Part shown: positions 37,242 through 46,377 of the stretch, one piece after another
Layout: each line of letters begins with the position of its first letter
How positions within the stretch are numbered: position 1 is the first letter of the stretch
Assembly: GCF_002155425.1 (NCBI RefSeq)
Contig: NZ_MUYG01000010.1
Location: forward strand, 595,925-659,924
Direction: 5' to 3'
DNA: 64,000 nt
Source: Erythrobacter donghaensis
GTDB lineage: Bacteria > Pseudomonadota > Alphaproteobacteria > Sphingomonadales > Sphingomonadaceae
Position numbers and translations under genes: made by a program
Notes under the pieces: model-generated
The model's input: the letters and a program-made list of their open reading frames with translations, nothing else
Databases searched by the model: none
Told to the model about the DNA's origin: nothing

Positions 37242-39317
37242 ATGCGCCCCGAGGCTCTCAATCCGCTGTTCGCCGAAGTCCAGACGCTCGAAGGCGTCGG
37301 GCCGAAGCTGATGAAGCCGCTGGAGAAGCTCGGCCTGACGCGGGTGAAGGATCTCGCCTACCACCTGCCCGAACGCTTCGTCAGCCGCCGGGCGGTGGCC
37401 GATCTCGATTCGGCGAGCGAGGGCGAGCAGGTGATCATCGCGCTCAACGCGATCGAACACCGCGCCCCCCGCGCCGGGAGCCGCGGGCCCTATCGTGTGC
37501 TGGCGCAGGACACCAAAGGCAACGTGTGTTCGCTCACCTGGTTCGGCAGGGCCGCCTACAGTGCGAAGAAGCTGGTGCCGGTGGGCGAGACGCGCTGGGT
37601 CGCCGGGCGGCTCGACCGCTATGGCGACATGCTCCAGATCGTCCATCCCGATCATATCGAGGAGGCCAGCGCCGCTCACATGGGCCGCCTCAGCGAGCCG
37701 GTCTATCGCCTGTCCGAAGGGCTCACCCAGCCGCGGATCGCGGATTTTGTGGAACAGGCGCTCGCCCGGCTGCCGGAACTGCCCGAATGGATCGAGCCGG
37801 GGCAGCTGGCGCGTTCCGGCTGGCCGACATGGGCGGCAGCGCTCAGGCTGGCGCACGAGGGCACCGAGCCCAAGGCGCACGACAGGCTTGCCTATGACGA
37901 ATTGCTGGCGAACAGCCTCGCGCTGCTGCTGGTCAAGGCCGAAGGGCGACGGCGGCGCGGCGCGGCGCTGGTGGGCGACGGGGCCCTGCGCGCACGGCTG
38001 CAACTGCCCTTTGCCCTCACGGGTGCGCAGGCCCGCTCGATCGCCGAGATCGAGGGCGACATGGCGCAGGAGGCGCCGATGCTGCGCCTGCTGCAAGGCG
38101 ATGTCGGGGCGGGCAAGACCGTGGTGGCATTGAACGCCATGCTGATCGCCGTCGAAGCGGGCAAGCAGGCCGCATTGCTCGCCCCGACCGAAATCCTCGC
38201 CCGCCAGCATTTCGAGACCCTACGCAAGATGCTTGGGCCGACGGGGGTGGAGATCGCGCTGCTGACGGGCCGCGCCAAGGGGCGGGAGCGCGAGTCGATC
38301 CTGATGGGGCTGCTCAATGGCTCGATTCAGATGCTTGTGGGCACTCATGCGATTTTTCAGGACACGGTGAACTACCGCGATCTCGGGCTGGTGGTGATCG
38401 ACGAGCAGCACCGCTTCGGCGTCGCACAGCGCCTCGCGCTCGCGGCGAAAGGCCGCCGCGCGCCGCATACGCTTGCGATGACCGCCACCCCGATCCCGCG
38501 CTCGCTGACCCTCGCTCAATATGGCGAGATGGATGTGAGCCGGCTCGACGAATTGCCGCCCGGACGGCAGGCCATCGAGACGCTGGTCATCCCACAGGCA
38601 CGCATGGAGGAGATGGTCGCGGGAGTCGAACGGCACCTCGCCAGCGGGCAGCAGGCCTATTGGGTCTGCCCGATGGTGCGCGAGATTGATGGCGTGCCTG
38701 ACCTTGCCGACATCGCCGCCGCCGAGGCTCGCTATGCCGCGCTGAAGGAGCGGTTCGGCGATGCGGTCGTCCTCGTCCACGGCCAGCTGCGCCCCGAGAT
38801 GAAGGACGCCGCGATGGAGCGCTTTGTCAGCGGTGAGGCGCGGCTGCTGATTGCGACCACCGTGATCGAGGTCGGGGTCGATGTGCCGAACGCGACGCTG
38901 ATGGTGATCGAACAGGCTGAGCGCTTCGGTCTCGCGCAATTGCACCAGCTGCGCGGGCGGGTGGGGCGCGGATCGCTCAAAAGCCGCTGCGTGCTGCTGC
39001 GCGGCGATGCGCTCTCGGAAATGGGCAAGGCGCGGCTTGCCCTGATGCGCGAGACGCAGGACGGGTTCCGGATCGCCGAGGAAGACCTCGCCCTTCGCGG
39101 CGGGGGCGAATTGCTCGGTACGCGGCAATCGGGCGAGGCGGGGTTCCGGATCGCCGATCTGGAACAGACCCAACGCCTGCTCGAAACCGCCCATGCCGAT
39201 GCGCGGCTGCTGATGGAGCGCGACGGCGGTCTCACCAGCCCGCGCGGCGAGGCGGCGCGGATCCTGCTTTATCTGTTCGAACGCGACTGGGGGGTGCAGC
39301 TGTTGCGCGGTGGGTGA
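37242..39317 (+). CDS. recG: ATP-dependent DNA helicase RecG
   Basis: 691-residue replication-fork reversal helicase. Seen: N-terminal wedge/OB domain starting VQTLEGVGPKLMKPLEKLGL, Walker A QGDVGAGKTVVAL, VVIDEQHRFGV (DEQH), MTATPIPRSLTLAQYG, VIEVGVDVPNA, QLRGRVGRG, and the C-terminal GGGELLGTRQSG motif. The ATG at 37242 gives the normal RecG start; the in-frame sequence before it is antisense to sdhE. Confidence 0.97.
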   Translation: MRPEALNPLFAEVQTLEGVGPKLMKPLEKLGLTRVKDLAYHLPERFVSRRAVADLDSASEGEQVIIALNAIEHRAPRAGSRGPYRVLAQDTKGNVCSLTWFGRAAYSAKKLVPVGETRWVAGRLDRYGDMLQIVHPDHIEEASAAHMGRLSEPVYRLSEGLTQPRIADFVEQALARLPELPEWIEPGQLARSGWPTWAAALRLAHEGTEPKAHDRLAYDELLANSLALLLVKAEGRRRRGAALVGDGALRARLQLPFALTGAQARSIAEIEGDMAQEAPMLRLLQGDVGAGKTVVALNAMLIAVEAGKQAALLAPTEILARQHFETLRKMLGPTGVEIALLTGRAKGRERESILMGLLNGSIQMLVGTHAIFQDTVNYRDLGLVVIDEQHRFGVAQRLALAAKGRRAPHTLAMTATPIPRSLTLAQYGEMDVSRLDELPPGRQAIETLVIPQARMEEMVAGVERHLASGQQAYWVCPMVREIDGVPDLADIAAAEARYAALKERFGDAVVLVHGQLRPEMKDAAMERFVSGEARLLIATTVIEVGVDVPNATLMVIEQAERFGLAQLHQLRGRVGRGSLKSRCVLLRGDALSEMGKARLALMRETQDGFRIAEEDLALRGGGELLGTRQSGEAGFRIADLEQTQRLLETAHADARLLMERDGGLTSPRGEAARILLYLFERDWGVQLLRGG

Positions 39318-39394
39318 CGGAATTGCCGCGGTTAAGCAGATATTTGCAACTTTTGGCCTAGGCTTCCCGCACGCAGTAGGAAGGGGTCAGCAAC

Positions 39395-39970
39395 GTGTCG
39401 CACGTCTATTTTTCGCGAATCAGGCTCGGTTTCGGCCTGATCGGCAGCGCGGGCCTGTTCTGGCTCGGCATGTGGCTGCTCACGCTGGACGGGTTCAAGG
39501 CCATGTTTGCGGGCGGGATCGTTGCGGTCTGTTTTGCCTACATGCTGGTCTGGTTCGCGCGCTATCTGCTCGACAACAAGGTGCTGTCGGTCGGCGCTAC
39601 GGGGATCGAGTTTCACGGCATAGTGTCCACCCGCCGCCTGCGCATGGACCAGATCGCCTCGATCATGGTCGAGACTCAGAAGGTCAACGGCGTCACCACC
39701 CGTTCGCTGGTGATCGAGCCGCATCAGGGCCACGGTGGCCGGATCAAGTTTGCCGAACGCTGGCTCGAGGGGCGCTTCGGCGGGTGCGAGGGCGTGGCCG
39801 ACCTGATCGCCGATGGTGCGTCTCAGCCTCCGTCCGAGCCGTTCCCGCTGCCGCGCCGCGCGCCGACGCCGCCTTCGGGTGCCGCTCCGGCGGGCTGGCA
39901 CGAGCGGGGCGCGCCCTCGGCAGCGCCCGAGCGCGCGCGGGCAGGCGGTTTCGGGCGGAAGGGGCTGTAA
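39395..39970 (+). CDS. membrane protein with two TM segments and a PH-like domain
   Basis: 191 residues: two adjacent hydrophobic hairpins (about 10-55), then a compact beta-rich domain (SVGATGIEFHGIVSTRRLRMDQIASI) reminiscent of bacterial PH domains, and a long Pro/Ala/Arg-rich disordered tail. Function unknown. The GTG start is supported by AGGAAGGGG upstream. Convergent with the phosphatase gene, 20 bases away. Confidence 0.6.
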   Translation: MSHVYFSRIRLGFGLIGSAGLFWLGMWLLTLDGFKAMFAGGIVAVCFAYMLVWFARYLLDNKVLSVGATGIEFHGIVSTRRLRMDQIASIMVETQKVNGVTTRSLVIEPHQGHGGRIKFAERWLEGRFGGCEGVADLIADGASQPPSEPFPLPRRAPTPPSGAAPAGWHERGAPSAAPERARAGGFGRKGL

Positions 39971-39990
39971 GACCTCTCCCGCGAAGAATA

Positions 39991-40491
39991 TCAGGCTGAT
40001 TGCTGGGCTGCCTCGCGCAGCAATTTTTCGATCCAGCCATCGACCCCGCGGTTGATGACCTGCCATGCGGTCTCGAAGGCGGCATCGTCGCCGTAATAGG
40101 GGTCGGCCACCGGCTGGCCCCGCTGACCTTCGACCACATCCATCAGCATCGCGAGGCGCGCGGTCGCATTGCGCGGGGCGCGGGTGCGCAGGGTTTCAAG
40201 GTTCGCTCGGTCCATCGCGATGATGTGGCTGTAGCGGTAGAAATCGTCCCGCTCCACCTGCCGCGCGGCTTGTCCGGCGATGTCGATCCCGTGGCGCTGG
40301 GCGACCGCAATTGCACGCGGATCGGGCGCGCTGCCGAGATGATAGGAGGCGGTTCCAGCCGAATCGAGCGTGCAGGCCAGCTCACGCGCCTGTGCAGCCG
40401 CGCGGAATGCGCCTTCGGCCATCGGTGACCGGCAAATATTGCCGAGACACACGAACAGCACGCCAAATTTGTGCTCAATCCCCCCATGCAT
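39991..40491 (-). CDS. low-molecular-weight protein tyrosine phosphatase
   Basis: 166 residues. Seen: active-site P-loop VCLGNICRS (C-X5-R, Cys15-Arg21) near the N-terminus and the general-acid loop VADPYYGDDAAF. Known: these enzymes dephosphorylate tyrosine kinases in exopolysaccharide systems or small phosphoesters. There is no kinase or polysaccharide locus nearby, so the target is unknown. Confidence 0.92.
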   Translation of the reverse strand: MHGGIEHKFGVLFVCLGNICRSPMAEGAFRAAAQARELACTLDSAGTASYHLGSAPDPRAIAVAQRHGIDIAGQAARQVERDDFYRYSHIIAMDRANLETLRTRAPRNATARLAMLMDVVEGQRGQPVADPYYGDDAAFETAWQVINRGVDGWIEKLLREAAQQSA

Positions 40492-40624
40492 GGGCGCGCG
40501 TTAACCCAGACAGGCAGGCATGTCTACAGGCTATCGCTTTGGTTTTACGCAAAACATGCGGGCAGGCGACACAGGATTGGTTAACCTGCGGTTGACGCCA
40601 ATGTGGGGGGTGCCGGGACAGGGA

Positions 40625-42010
40625 TCAGGCCGCAGCCAGCGGCAGCGGGGCCGTGCTCGCCAGCACCTCTTCGGTGATCCGGCGAATGTTGGCCTTGGCC
40701 TTCAACCGCGCGCCGAGCAGCGCCGTGCCCGATACCTTGCGCTGCACGAACAGCGTCTCGATCGGCGGGAAGGCCCAGGTGTCCTTGTCCTGCGCGATGG
40801 CATAGCCTTCCTCACGCAGCAGCGGGATGAAGGCGCGGTCGCCGAAGTCGAAGGGGGCATCTTCGCGCATTTCATTGATGACGATGTCGATCATGCGATT
40901 GACGCGCTCGGGGTGCTTTTCGACGACGATCGGCATCATGAACCCGGACTCGATGGTCGCCTTGAGCACCTCCTCCGCGTTGCCCCTCAGACCGGCTTCG
41001 AGCATGTTGCGATAGCCGTTGGAGACCGCCGGATCGACCGGGCGGCAGGCTCCGAAATCGAGCAGCACGATCTCGCCCGTCTCGCGCCGGTAGCGGAAAT
41101 TGGCGAAGTTGGGATCGGTCTGCATGACGCCGAATTCGAACAATTCACGCGCCACCAGCCGGATCAGATTGGCGAACACGGTGTCGCGGCGTTCGGGCGG
41201 CTCGTTGCCCAGTTCCTCGATGCTGACACCCTCCTCGAAACTCATGGCGAGGATCGAGCCGCGGGTCAGGCCTTCGTGCAGGCGGGGAACGACGAAGCCG
41301 GGGGTGTCCGCCAGCTGCTCACGATACATCGCCATCTGCGCGCCTTCGCGCTGGTAATCGGCCTCTTCGTGAAGCTGCTGCTTGGCCGCCGCCATCAGCT
41401 TGTCCATCTCGAGCTCGGGCGGGGCGAAACCTGCGACCCTGAGCAGGGTCATGACATTGTCGACATCAGAATCGATGCTCTTGGCGACGCCCGGATATTG
41501 CACCTTGATCGCCAGTTCCTCGCCATCGCGGGTCAGCGCCTTGTGCACCTGGCCGATGCTGGCGGCGGCGATGGGGCGGGGGTTGAACCAGCGGAACTGC
41601 TTGCGCCAGTCGGGCCCCCATTCGGCGCGCAGCACGGTGTCGAGCTGCTTGGTCGGCATGAAATTGGCCTGATCGCGCAAGGTGGCAAGGATCTTCGACA
41701 ATTCCTCGGGCAGGAAATCGCCTGCATCAAGGCTGATCATCTGCCCCATTTTCATCGCCGCACCGCGCAGGTGGCTGAGGCGATCGGTCATCCGCTGGAC
41801 GTTGCCGGGGGTGAGAATCAGGTCGCGCGCTGAAATCCCTTCTCCGCTGGCGAGCCTGCGCGCGCCTTCGGCCACCATGCCGCTCGCCACGCCGCCCACC
41901 AGCCGTCCGAAGGTGCCGAACCGCGCGATCCGCCCTGATGGCACAGCGCGCTGGCGAGCGCGGTCTTCGGGCAGGTCGGCAAAATCGGGAGTCTGGTCGT
42001 TATCGGCCAC
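40625..42010 (-). CDS. ABC1/UbiB-family atypical kinase
   Basis: 461 residues of the ABC1 (COG0661) family. Seen: KMGQMISLDAGDFLP (KxGQ element), ASIGQVHKA, ELAIKVQYPGV, QTDPNFANFRYR and IVLLDFGACR. The catalytic-loop variant DPNFANF replaces the DPHPGN of UbiB, so this is a sister subfamily and ubiquinone biosynthesis should not be assumed. GTG at 42010 gives normal length; the Shine-Dalgarno is weak. Confidence 0.82.
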   Translation of the reverse strand: MADNDQTPDFADLPEDRARQRAVPSGRIARFGTFGRLVGGVASGMVAEGARRLASGEGISARDLILTPGNVQRMTDRLSHLRGAAMKMGQMISLDAGDFLPEELSKILATLRDQANFMPTKQLDTVLRAEWGPDWRKQFRWFNPRPIAAASIGQVHKALTRDGEELAIKVQYPGVAKSIDSDVDNVMTLLRVAGFAPPELEMDKLMAAAKQQLHEEADYQREGAQMAMYREQLADTPGFVVPRLHEGLTRGSILAMSFEEGVSIEELGNEPPERRDTVFANLIRLVARELFEFGVMQTDPNFANFRYRRETGEIVLLDFGACRPVDPAVSNGYRNMLEAGLRGNAEEVLKATIESGFMMPIVVEKHPERVNRMIDIVINEMREDAPFDFGDRAFIPLLREEGYAIAQDKDTWAFPPIETLFVQRKVSGTALLGARLKAKANIRRITEEVLASTAPLPLAAA

Positions 42011-42093
42011 GTAAGAGGGCTTTCCATTCGCTGAGAGGCTTGCATCGGTAACGTGCAGGGCAGGGGCCTGTTCCGCCAGAAATGGGGAACCGT

Positions 42094-42867
42094 TCAGCTG
42101 ATGCAAAGCCCTCCATCGATGGGCAAGCACTGCCCGGTGATGTAATCCGAATGCGGCGAGGCGAAGAATACAGCCAGCCCCTCCAGCCCGGCATGGTCGC
42201 CGGGGCGGCGCAGCGGGATGCGCTTCGCCATCCACTCGCCGAAGCGCGGATCGGCCTTGGCGGTGATGTCGGTCTCGTAATAGCCGAAAAGCAGCGCGTT
42301 GGCGGTGATCTGGTGGCGCGCCAGCTCGAAGGCGGCGGCACGGGTGAGGCCGTTGAGCGCGGCCTTGGACGCGGCATAGTCCGACGAGCGGTTGACCCCC
42401 ATGATCGACTGGCCCGAGGACGTCGCGATCAGCTTGCCACCCGCATCGCCTTGCCCGGCGCGCGCGATCATGTGGCGGGTCACATGCTTGTAGACCAGCG
42501 CCGCGCCGCGGGTGTTGATCGCCATGGTGTGATCCCAGCCCTCGGCAGTGATGTCGGGGATGGCCGTGCCCGCGCCCGAAATGCCCGCATTGGCGAAGCA
42601 TACATCGACCCGGCCCAACGCGGTCAGCGTCTCTTCCATTGCTGCTGAGATGTCAGCTTCCTCAGCAATGTCGCAGGCCAGAGCGATCACCTCCCCCTTG
42701 CCGAGGCCGCGCAGTTCCTCGCGCGCGGCGGCGTTCTTGTCCGCATTGCGCGCCAAGATCGCGACATTGGCGCCCGCCTTGGCGAGCCCGCGCGCCATTG
42801 CGAGGCCGAGGCCCCCGTTTCCGCCCGTGATGACCGCCGTGCGGCCGGTGAGATCGAACAAGTCCAT
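42094..42867 (-). CDS. short-chain dehydrogenase/reductase
   Basis: 257-residue classical SDR. Seen: cofactor motif TGGNGGLG near residue 14, NAG at mid-protein, the catalytic Ser and YxxxK (SSDYAASKAAL), and the C-terminal GQCLPIDGG typical of FabG-like enzymes. The substrate cannot be read. The ATG at 42867 is chosen over a more upstream in-frame start without similarity. Confidence 0.9.
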   Translation of the reverse strand: MDLFDLTGRTAVITGGNGGLGLAMARGLAKAGANVAILARNADKNAAAREELRGLGKGEVIALACDIAEEADISAAMEETLTALGRVDVCFANAGISGAGTAIPDITAEGWDHTMAINTRGAALVYKHVTRHMIARAGQGDAGGKLIATSSGQSIMGVNRSSDYAASKAALNGLTRAAAFELARHQITANALLFGYYETDITAKADPRFGEWMAKRIPLRRPGDHAGLEGLAVFFASPHSDYITGQCLPIDGGLCIS

Positions 42868-42944
42868 GGCCCACCGACTGGCGCAAAGCTGCTCGCTGCG
42901 CAAGATCGGCGGGAACCGGCGCGGGTGACAGGGTTTGTGCCGGC

Positions 42945-43400
42945 ATGGACGGAAAAAATGTACTCTCGCCCGCCGCGCGCGCGCTCGGCTATGCCGGGCT
43001 GTTGCCGCAGATGATCTGCATCGGCCTGATCCTGATCGGCCATGAATGGCGCTACACCGCTCTGGCTGGTGGGTTCGCCTATGCGGCGGCGATCTTCAGC
43101 TTTCTGGGCGGCGTGTGGTGGGGGCAGGCGCTGCAGAGCGGCCGGGCGAGTGCGGGCGCCTATGGCATTGCCGTGTTGCCGAGCTTGCTCGCCGTGGCGC
43201 TGTTTCTGCCGTGGAGCTTCGGTTGGGAGTGGCCGGGCCCGGCGCTGCTCTACCTCGGCGCGCTGATTTTCGGCTCGCCGCTAATCGACCGCGCGCTGGG
43301 CTTTGCGACGGGCGATTTCCTGCGGCTGCGCTGGCACCTTTCGATCGGGCTGGGCAGCCTCACGATCGTGTTGGGGCTGATGGCCGACCGCGTGATCTGA
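42945..43400 (+). CDS. DUF3429 membrane protein
   Basis: 151 residues with about five hydrophobic segments and the hallmark FLGGVWWGQAL of DUF3429 proteins, found widely in alphaproteobacteria and fungal mitochondria. Function unknown. The ATG directly follows the SDR start region on the opposite strand. Confidence 0.85.
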   Translation: MDGKNVLSPAARALGYAGLLPQMICIGLILIGHEWRYTALAGGFAYAAAIFSFLGGVWWGQALQSGRASAGAYGIAVLPSLLAVALFLPWSFGWEWPGPALLYLGALIFGSPLIDRALGFATGDFLRLRWHLSIGLGSLTIVLGLMADRVI

Positions 43401-43506
43401 CACCACTGACGGCGTGCGTTGGCCTGTTACTGGGCGGGTATTTGCGATGAATTAACCACTAGACCTTAGGCCCAAGCTTGGCTTTGGCCTCGGGAACGCG
43501 CGCATA

Positions 43507-45873
43507 ATGATCGCATCGCTTAACAATATTGCCACAAAGGCGCGTAGCGTGTTCGGCTTTGAGCGCGAGGAAGCGGCTGTTCTCAAGCCACAAATCGAAC
43601 TGGGTTCTGGTGGCGGGCTGTTGCGGCGCAAGCGCATCAAGGTCGCGATACTGGCGCTGTTGTTCGGCGTCGTCTCAGCCGCGATTGAGCTGCCGCTGCC
43701 CGCCGAGGACATGTACCGCGCCGTCCGCGCACACCTGCGCTTGCGTCCGATGCCGCAGGACATTGCGGTGGTGAAGATCGACGACAAGACCTTGCGTGCC
43801 TTCGGTGGGCAGGACCCGGGGCGCGTCAGTGACAGCCGGGTGGTCGATATCTTGATTGCAAGCGGCGTGCGCAAAGTGATCTTTGACCGTGCCCATGCCG
43901 ATCGCGAGAGCCCCGAGGCCGATGCCGTCTTCGCCGATATGTTGCGCCGTCAAAAGGGCAAGGTGTGGCTCGGCGTTTCGCCCGACTTCGAGATTGGCAT
44001 CCAGCAGGTGACCGATCTGAAACCACTCGACCAATTTCAGCAGGAAGCCGCTCTTGCGGCGATGAACGGCCTTGGTTCACCATTTGCATTGTCCGTTTCC
44101 TTTCCGACCTATGTCAAGGTGGACAGCAAGACGCATCGTTCGATCTCTGCGACCCTTGCAGACTATACTGGCCCGGAAACCACCTTTCGTCCTGATTATG
44201 CTTTCAACATCGAGACTTTGCCGACCTTTCGCTACGTCGATGTTCTAAATGGCGATGTCCCGGACGAGGCCCTGCGCGGCAAGTCGGTGATAATCAGCTA
44301 TACCTACGAAAAGTCGAACGACTTTTTCCGGCTGCCACTACAGAACGGTTACGTGCCCGGCAGCTATTTCCACGTAATGGGTGCCCATACCCTCAAGCGC
44401 GGTGTGCCAGTCGATCTCCTGTGGCTGCCGGCCATGGCGCTGGCCGTGCTGGCGATTGCGGCGCAGGCATTCACCGGCTCACGCTCGCGTCGCATTCTTG
44501 CGCTTGTCGCGCTTGGACTGATGGCAGCGCCCCTGGTGCTCGATGAATTCAACATCAACGTCGATATCATGCCCGCGTTGCTGGCTCTGCTTGCTGCGGG
44601 AATCGGCTTCCAGCGGATCAATCGCAAATATTTCAGCAGCGATGTCGATGCGATGACGACCACCGCGCTCAGCTCCGACAAGCCCGACGAAGAACGCGAT
44701 GTTTATGCGCTGAAGATCGCCAATCTGTCGGAAATTTCCGAGGACTGGTCTGCGCGCGAAGTCGGAGAATTCGTCAACACCCTGATTTCCTACGTCAAGG
44801 GGCCAAGCGAAGTCGGCGACGTGGCGTTCGAGCGTGATATTCTGGTCTGGCTTGCGCCGCGGATGGATACCACCGAACTCGATCGCCATGCCGATGGGCT
44901 GGCGCTGATGCTCAAGACCGCGATTTCTTATGAATGGCAGTCCTCCACCAGCACGCCATCGCTGGGGATCGACACCAATCACGATCTGCCCGTGGCGCTG
45001 CGTATCAAGAAGGCAATGCAGGCGGCCGACGAAGCAGCGGGGCGCGGCCTGCGCTTCATCATCAACGATGCCGCCCATCTCGAAGCCCGCAACAACCGGC
45101 TTGAGCTGATTCGCGTGCTCGAACAGGGCCTGCGCGAGCGCAGCATCTCGGTCGCCTATCAGCCCAAGATCGACCTCGCCTCGGGCCGGATCGTCGGTGC
45201 GGAGACGCTGATCCGCTGGCAGCCCGATGGCCGCGAATATGTCAATCCGCTCGACCTCGTGCTGGCCGCAGAGGCGGGGGACCGCATCAACGAGCTGACG
45301 CTGGTGGTGATGGAAGCCGCACTGATCGAGGGCAAGCAGGCGATCGCGCTCGACCCGCGTTTCAAGCTGGCGGTCAACATGTCGGCCAAGAGCCTGTCCG
45401 ACACGCATTTGCTGTTCGATATCATGACGCTGCTTGGTCGATTCGATTTCCCGCCAGAGAACCTGACGCTCGAACTGACCGAGACCGCCAAGCTCGACGA
45501 TGACCGGATCGCGCCCCAGATTGCCGCGCTCAAGGCGCGCGGGATCTGCCTTTCGATCGATGATTTCGGCACCGGGGAGTCGAACCTCGAATATATCGAG
45601 AAGCTGCCGAGTTCGGAGCTCAAGATCGACCGTCGCTTCGTCCAGCACATGGCGACCTCGGACGAAAGCCGCGCCGTGGTGCGGGCGACGATCGAGATCG
45701 CCCATTCGCTCGGCAAAGTGGTGGTGGCCGAAGGCGTTGAAGACCACGCTACAGCGGCCGCGTTGCGGGCGATGGGCTGCGATCAGGCGCAGGGCTATCT
45801 GTTCTCACGGGCTATCGTGATGCCCGAACTTTTGGCGATGATGGGTGGTGGAAGAAACGCGATTTACGGTTGA
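43507..45873 (+). CDS. CHASE2-EAL transmembrane phosphodiesterase
   Basis: 788 residues: one N-terminal TM (about 48-65), an extracytoplasmic CHASE2 sensor (IAVVKIDDKTLRAFGGQDPG...VIFDRAHADRE), a cluster of TM segments (about 305-365), a cytoplasmic region (about 395-520) that looks like a degenerate GGDEF, then EAL. The EAL motif reads ETL (VGAETLIRW), with LELTETAKL, SIDDFGTGESN, LKIDRRFV, VVAEGVED and QGYLFSRAI following. Metal-binding residues are kept, so c-di-GMP hydrolysis is likely. Monocistronic. Confidence 0.88.
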   Translation: MIASLNNIATKARSVFGFEREEAAVLKPQIELGSGGGLLRRKRIKVAILALLFGVVSAAIELPLPAEDMYRAVRAHLRLRPMPQDIAVVKIDDKTLRAFGGQDPGRVSDSRVVDILIASGVRKVIFDRAHADRESPEADAVFADMLRRQKGKVWLGVSPDFEIGIQQVTDLKPLDQFQQEAALAAMNGLGSPFALSVSFPTYVKVDSKTHRSISATLADYTGPETTFRPDYAFNIETLPTFRYVDVLNGDVPDEALRGKSVIISYTYEKSNDFFRLPLQNGYVPGSYFHVMGAHTLKRGVPVDLLWLPAMALAVLAIAAQAFTGSRSRRILALVALGLMAAPLVLDEFNINVDIMPALLALLAAGIGFQRINRKYFSSDVDAMTTTALSSDKPDEERDVYALKIANLSEISEDWSAREVGEFVNTLISYVKGPSEVGDVAFERDILVWLAPRMDTTELDRHADGLALMLKTAISYEWQSSTSTPSLGIDTNHDLPVALRIKKAMQAADEAAGRGLRFIINDAAHLEARNNRLELIRVLEQGLRERSISVAYQPKIDLASGRIVGAETLIRWQPDGREYVNPLDLVLAAEAGDRINELTLVVMEAALIEGKQAIALDPRFKLAVNMSAKSLSDTHLLFDIMTLLGRFDFPPENLTLELTETAKLDDDRIAPQIAALKARGICLSIDDFGTGESNLEYIEKLPSSELKIDRRFVQHMATSDESRAVVRATIEIAHSLGKVVVAEGVEDHATAAALRAMGCDQAQGYLFSRAIVMPELLAMMGGGRNAIYG

Positions 45874-45933
45874 TTAAGGTTAATAACATGTTAAGACACT
45901 CCTACAGCAATGGTCGCTGATAGGAGATTTGAT

Positions 45934-45972
45934 ATGTGGGGATGGGTTGGCATCGTCTTTGGTCGTCCCTAA
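45934..45972 (+). CDS. possible 12-codon ORF (MWGWVGIVFGRP)
   Basis: Tiny ORF with ribosome binding site TAGGAG 7 bases upstream and a strong intrinsic terminator 28 bases after its stop, so it looks like a complete short transcription unit. It lies in the 316-base gap 45874-46189. Trp at positions 2 and 4 and an otherwise hydrophobic, Gly-rich body are notable. Translation is not proven. Confidence 0.35.
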   Translation: MWGWVGIVFGRP

Positions 45973-45999
45973 TACGGCCTGACCACGACGGTTAAGGAA

Positions 46000-46024
46000 A
46001 GCCCCGGGAAACCGGGGCTTTTTT
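46000..46024 (+). terminator. intrinsic terminator
   Basis: AGCCCCGG-gaaa-CCGGGGCT followed by TTTTTT: an 8-bp GC stem, GNRA-type loop and T-run, the clearest rho-independent terminator in the window. Confidence 0.9.
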
Positions 46025-46189
46025 GGTTTTGGGATTGCGGCTGCTTGGGTTCATTCCATTGCTCGCAGCGGGCAGAGCCCGCACATGCGGCAAGGCAGTC
46101 AGGTCTTCTGCCTGAGCCTGTTTACCATCAACACATCGGTGAGACCGGCGGCCATGGCCGCAAAGCGGCCGCGCGTCGCGCGGCGAAAT

Positions 46190-46266
46190 TGGTCGGGGAG
46201 AGAGGATTCGAACCTCCGGCCCCTGCCTCCCGAAGACAGTGCTCTACCAGGCTGAGCTACTCCCCG
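46190..46266 (-). tRNA. tRNA-Pro(CGG)
   Basis: 77 bases with encoded CCA. Acceptor CGGGGAG/CTCCCCG, anticodon stem CTGTC/GGCAG with loop TTCGGGA giving anticodon CGG, and T-loop TTCGAAT. Upstream of thyA on the opposite strand. Confidence 0.96.
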
Positions 46267-46377
46267 ACCGTGTCGGCTCCACAGGGTCAAAAGCCCCTGT
46301 GGATCGAGGCAAGGCGCGCCCTATAGGGGGCGACGCGCGGGGTGGCAAGCGGGCAATTGCGGCTTATAGTCGCGCCC

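Noticed and set aside
40625..42010. ubiB of ubiquinone biosynthesis
   Set aside because: The catalytic-loop variant DPNFANF and the lack of neighbouring ubi genes favour a different ABC1 subfamily.
45934..46024. Tryptophan-operon attenuator
   Set aside because: Two Trp codons plus a terminator fit, but the next genes are tRNA-Pro (opposite strand) and thyA; no alternative anti-terminator hairpin was evident.
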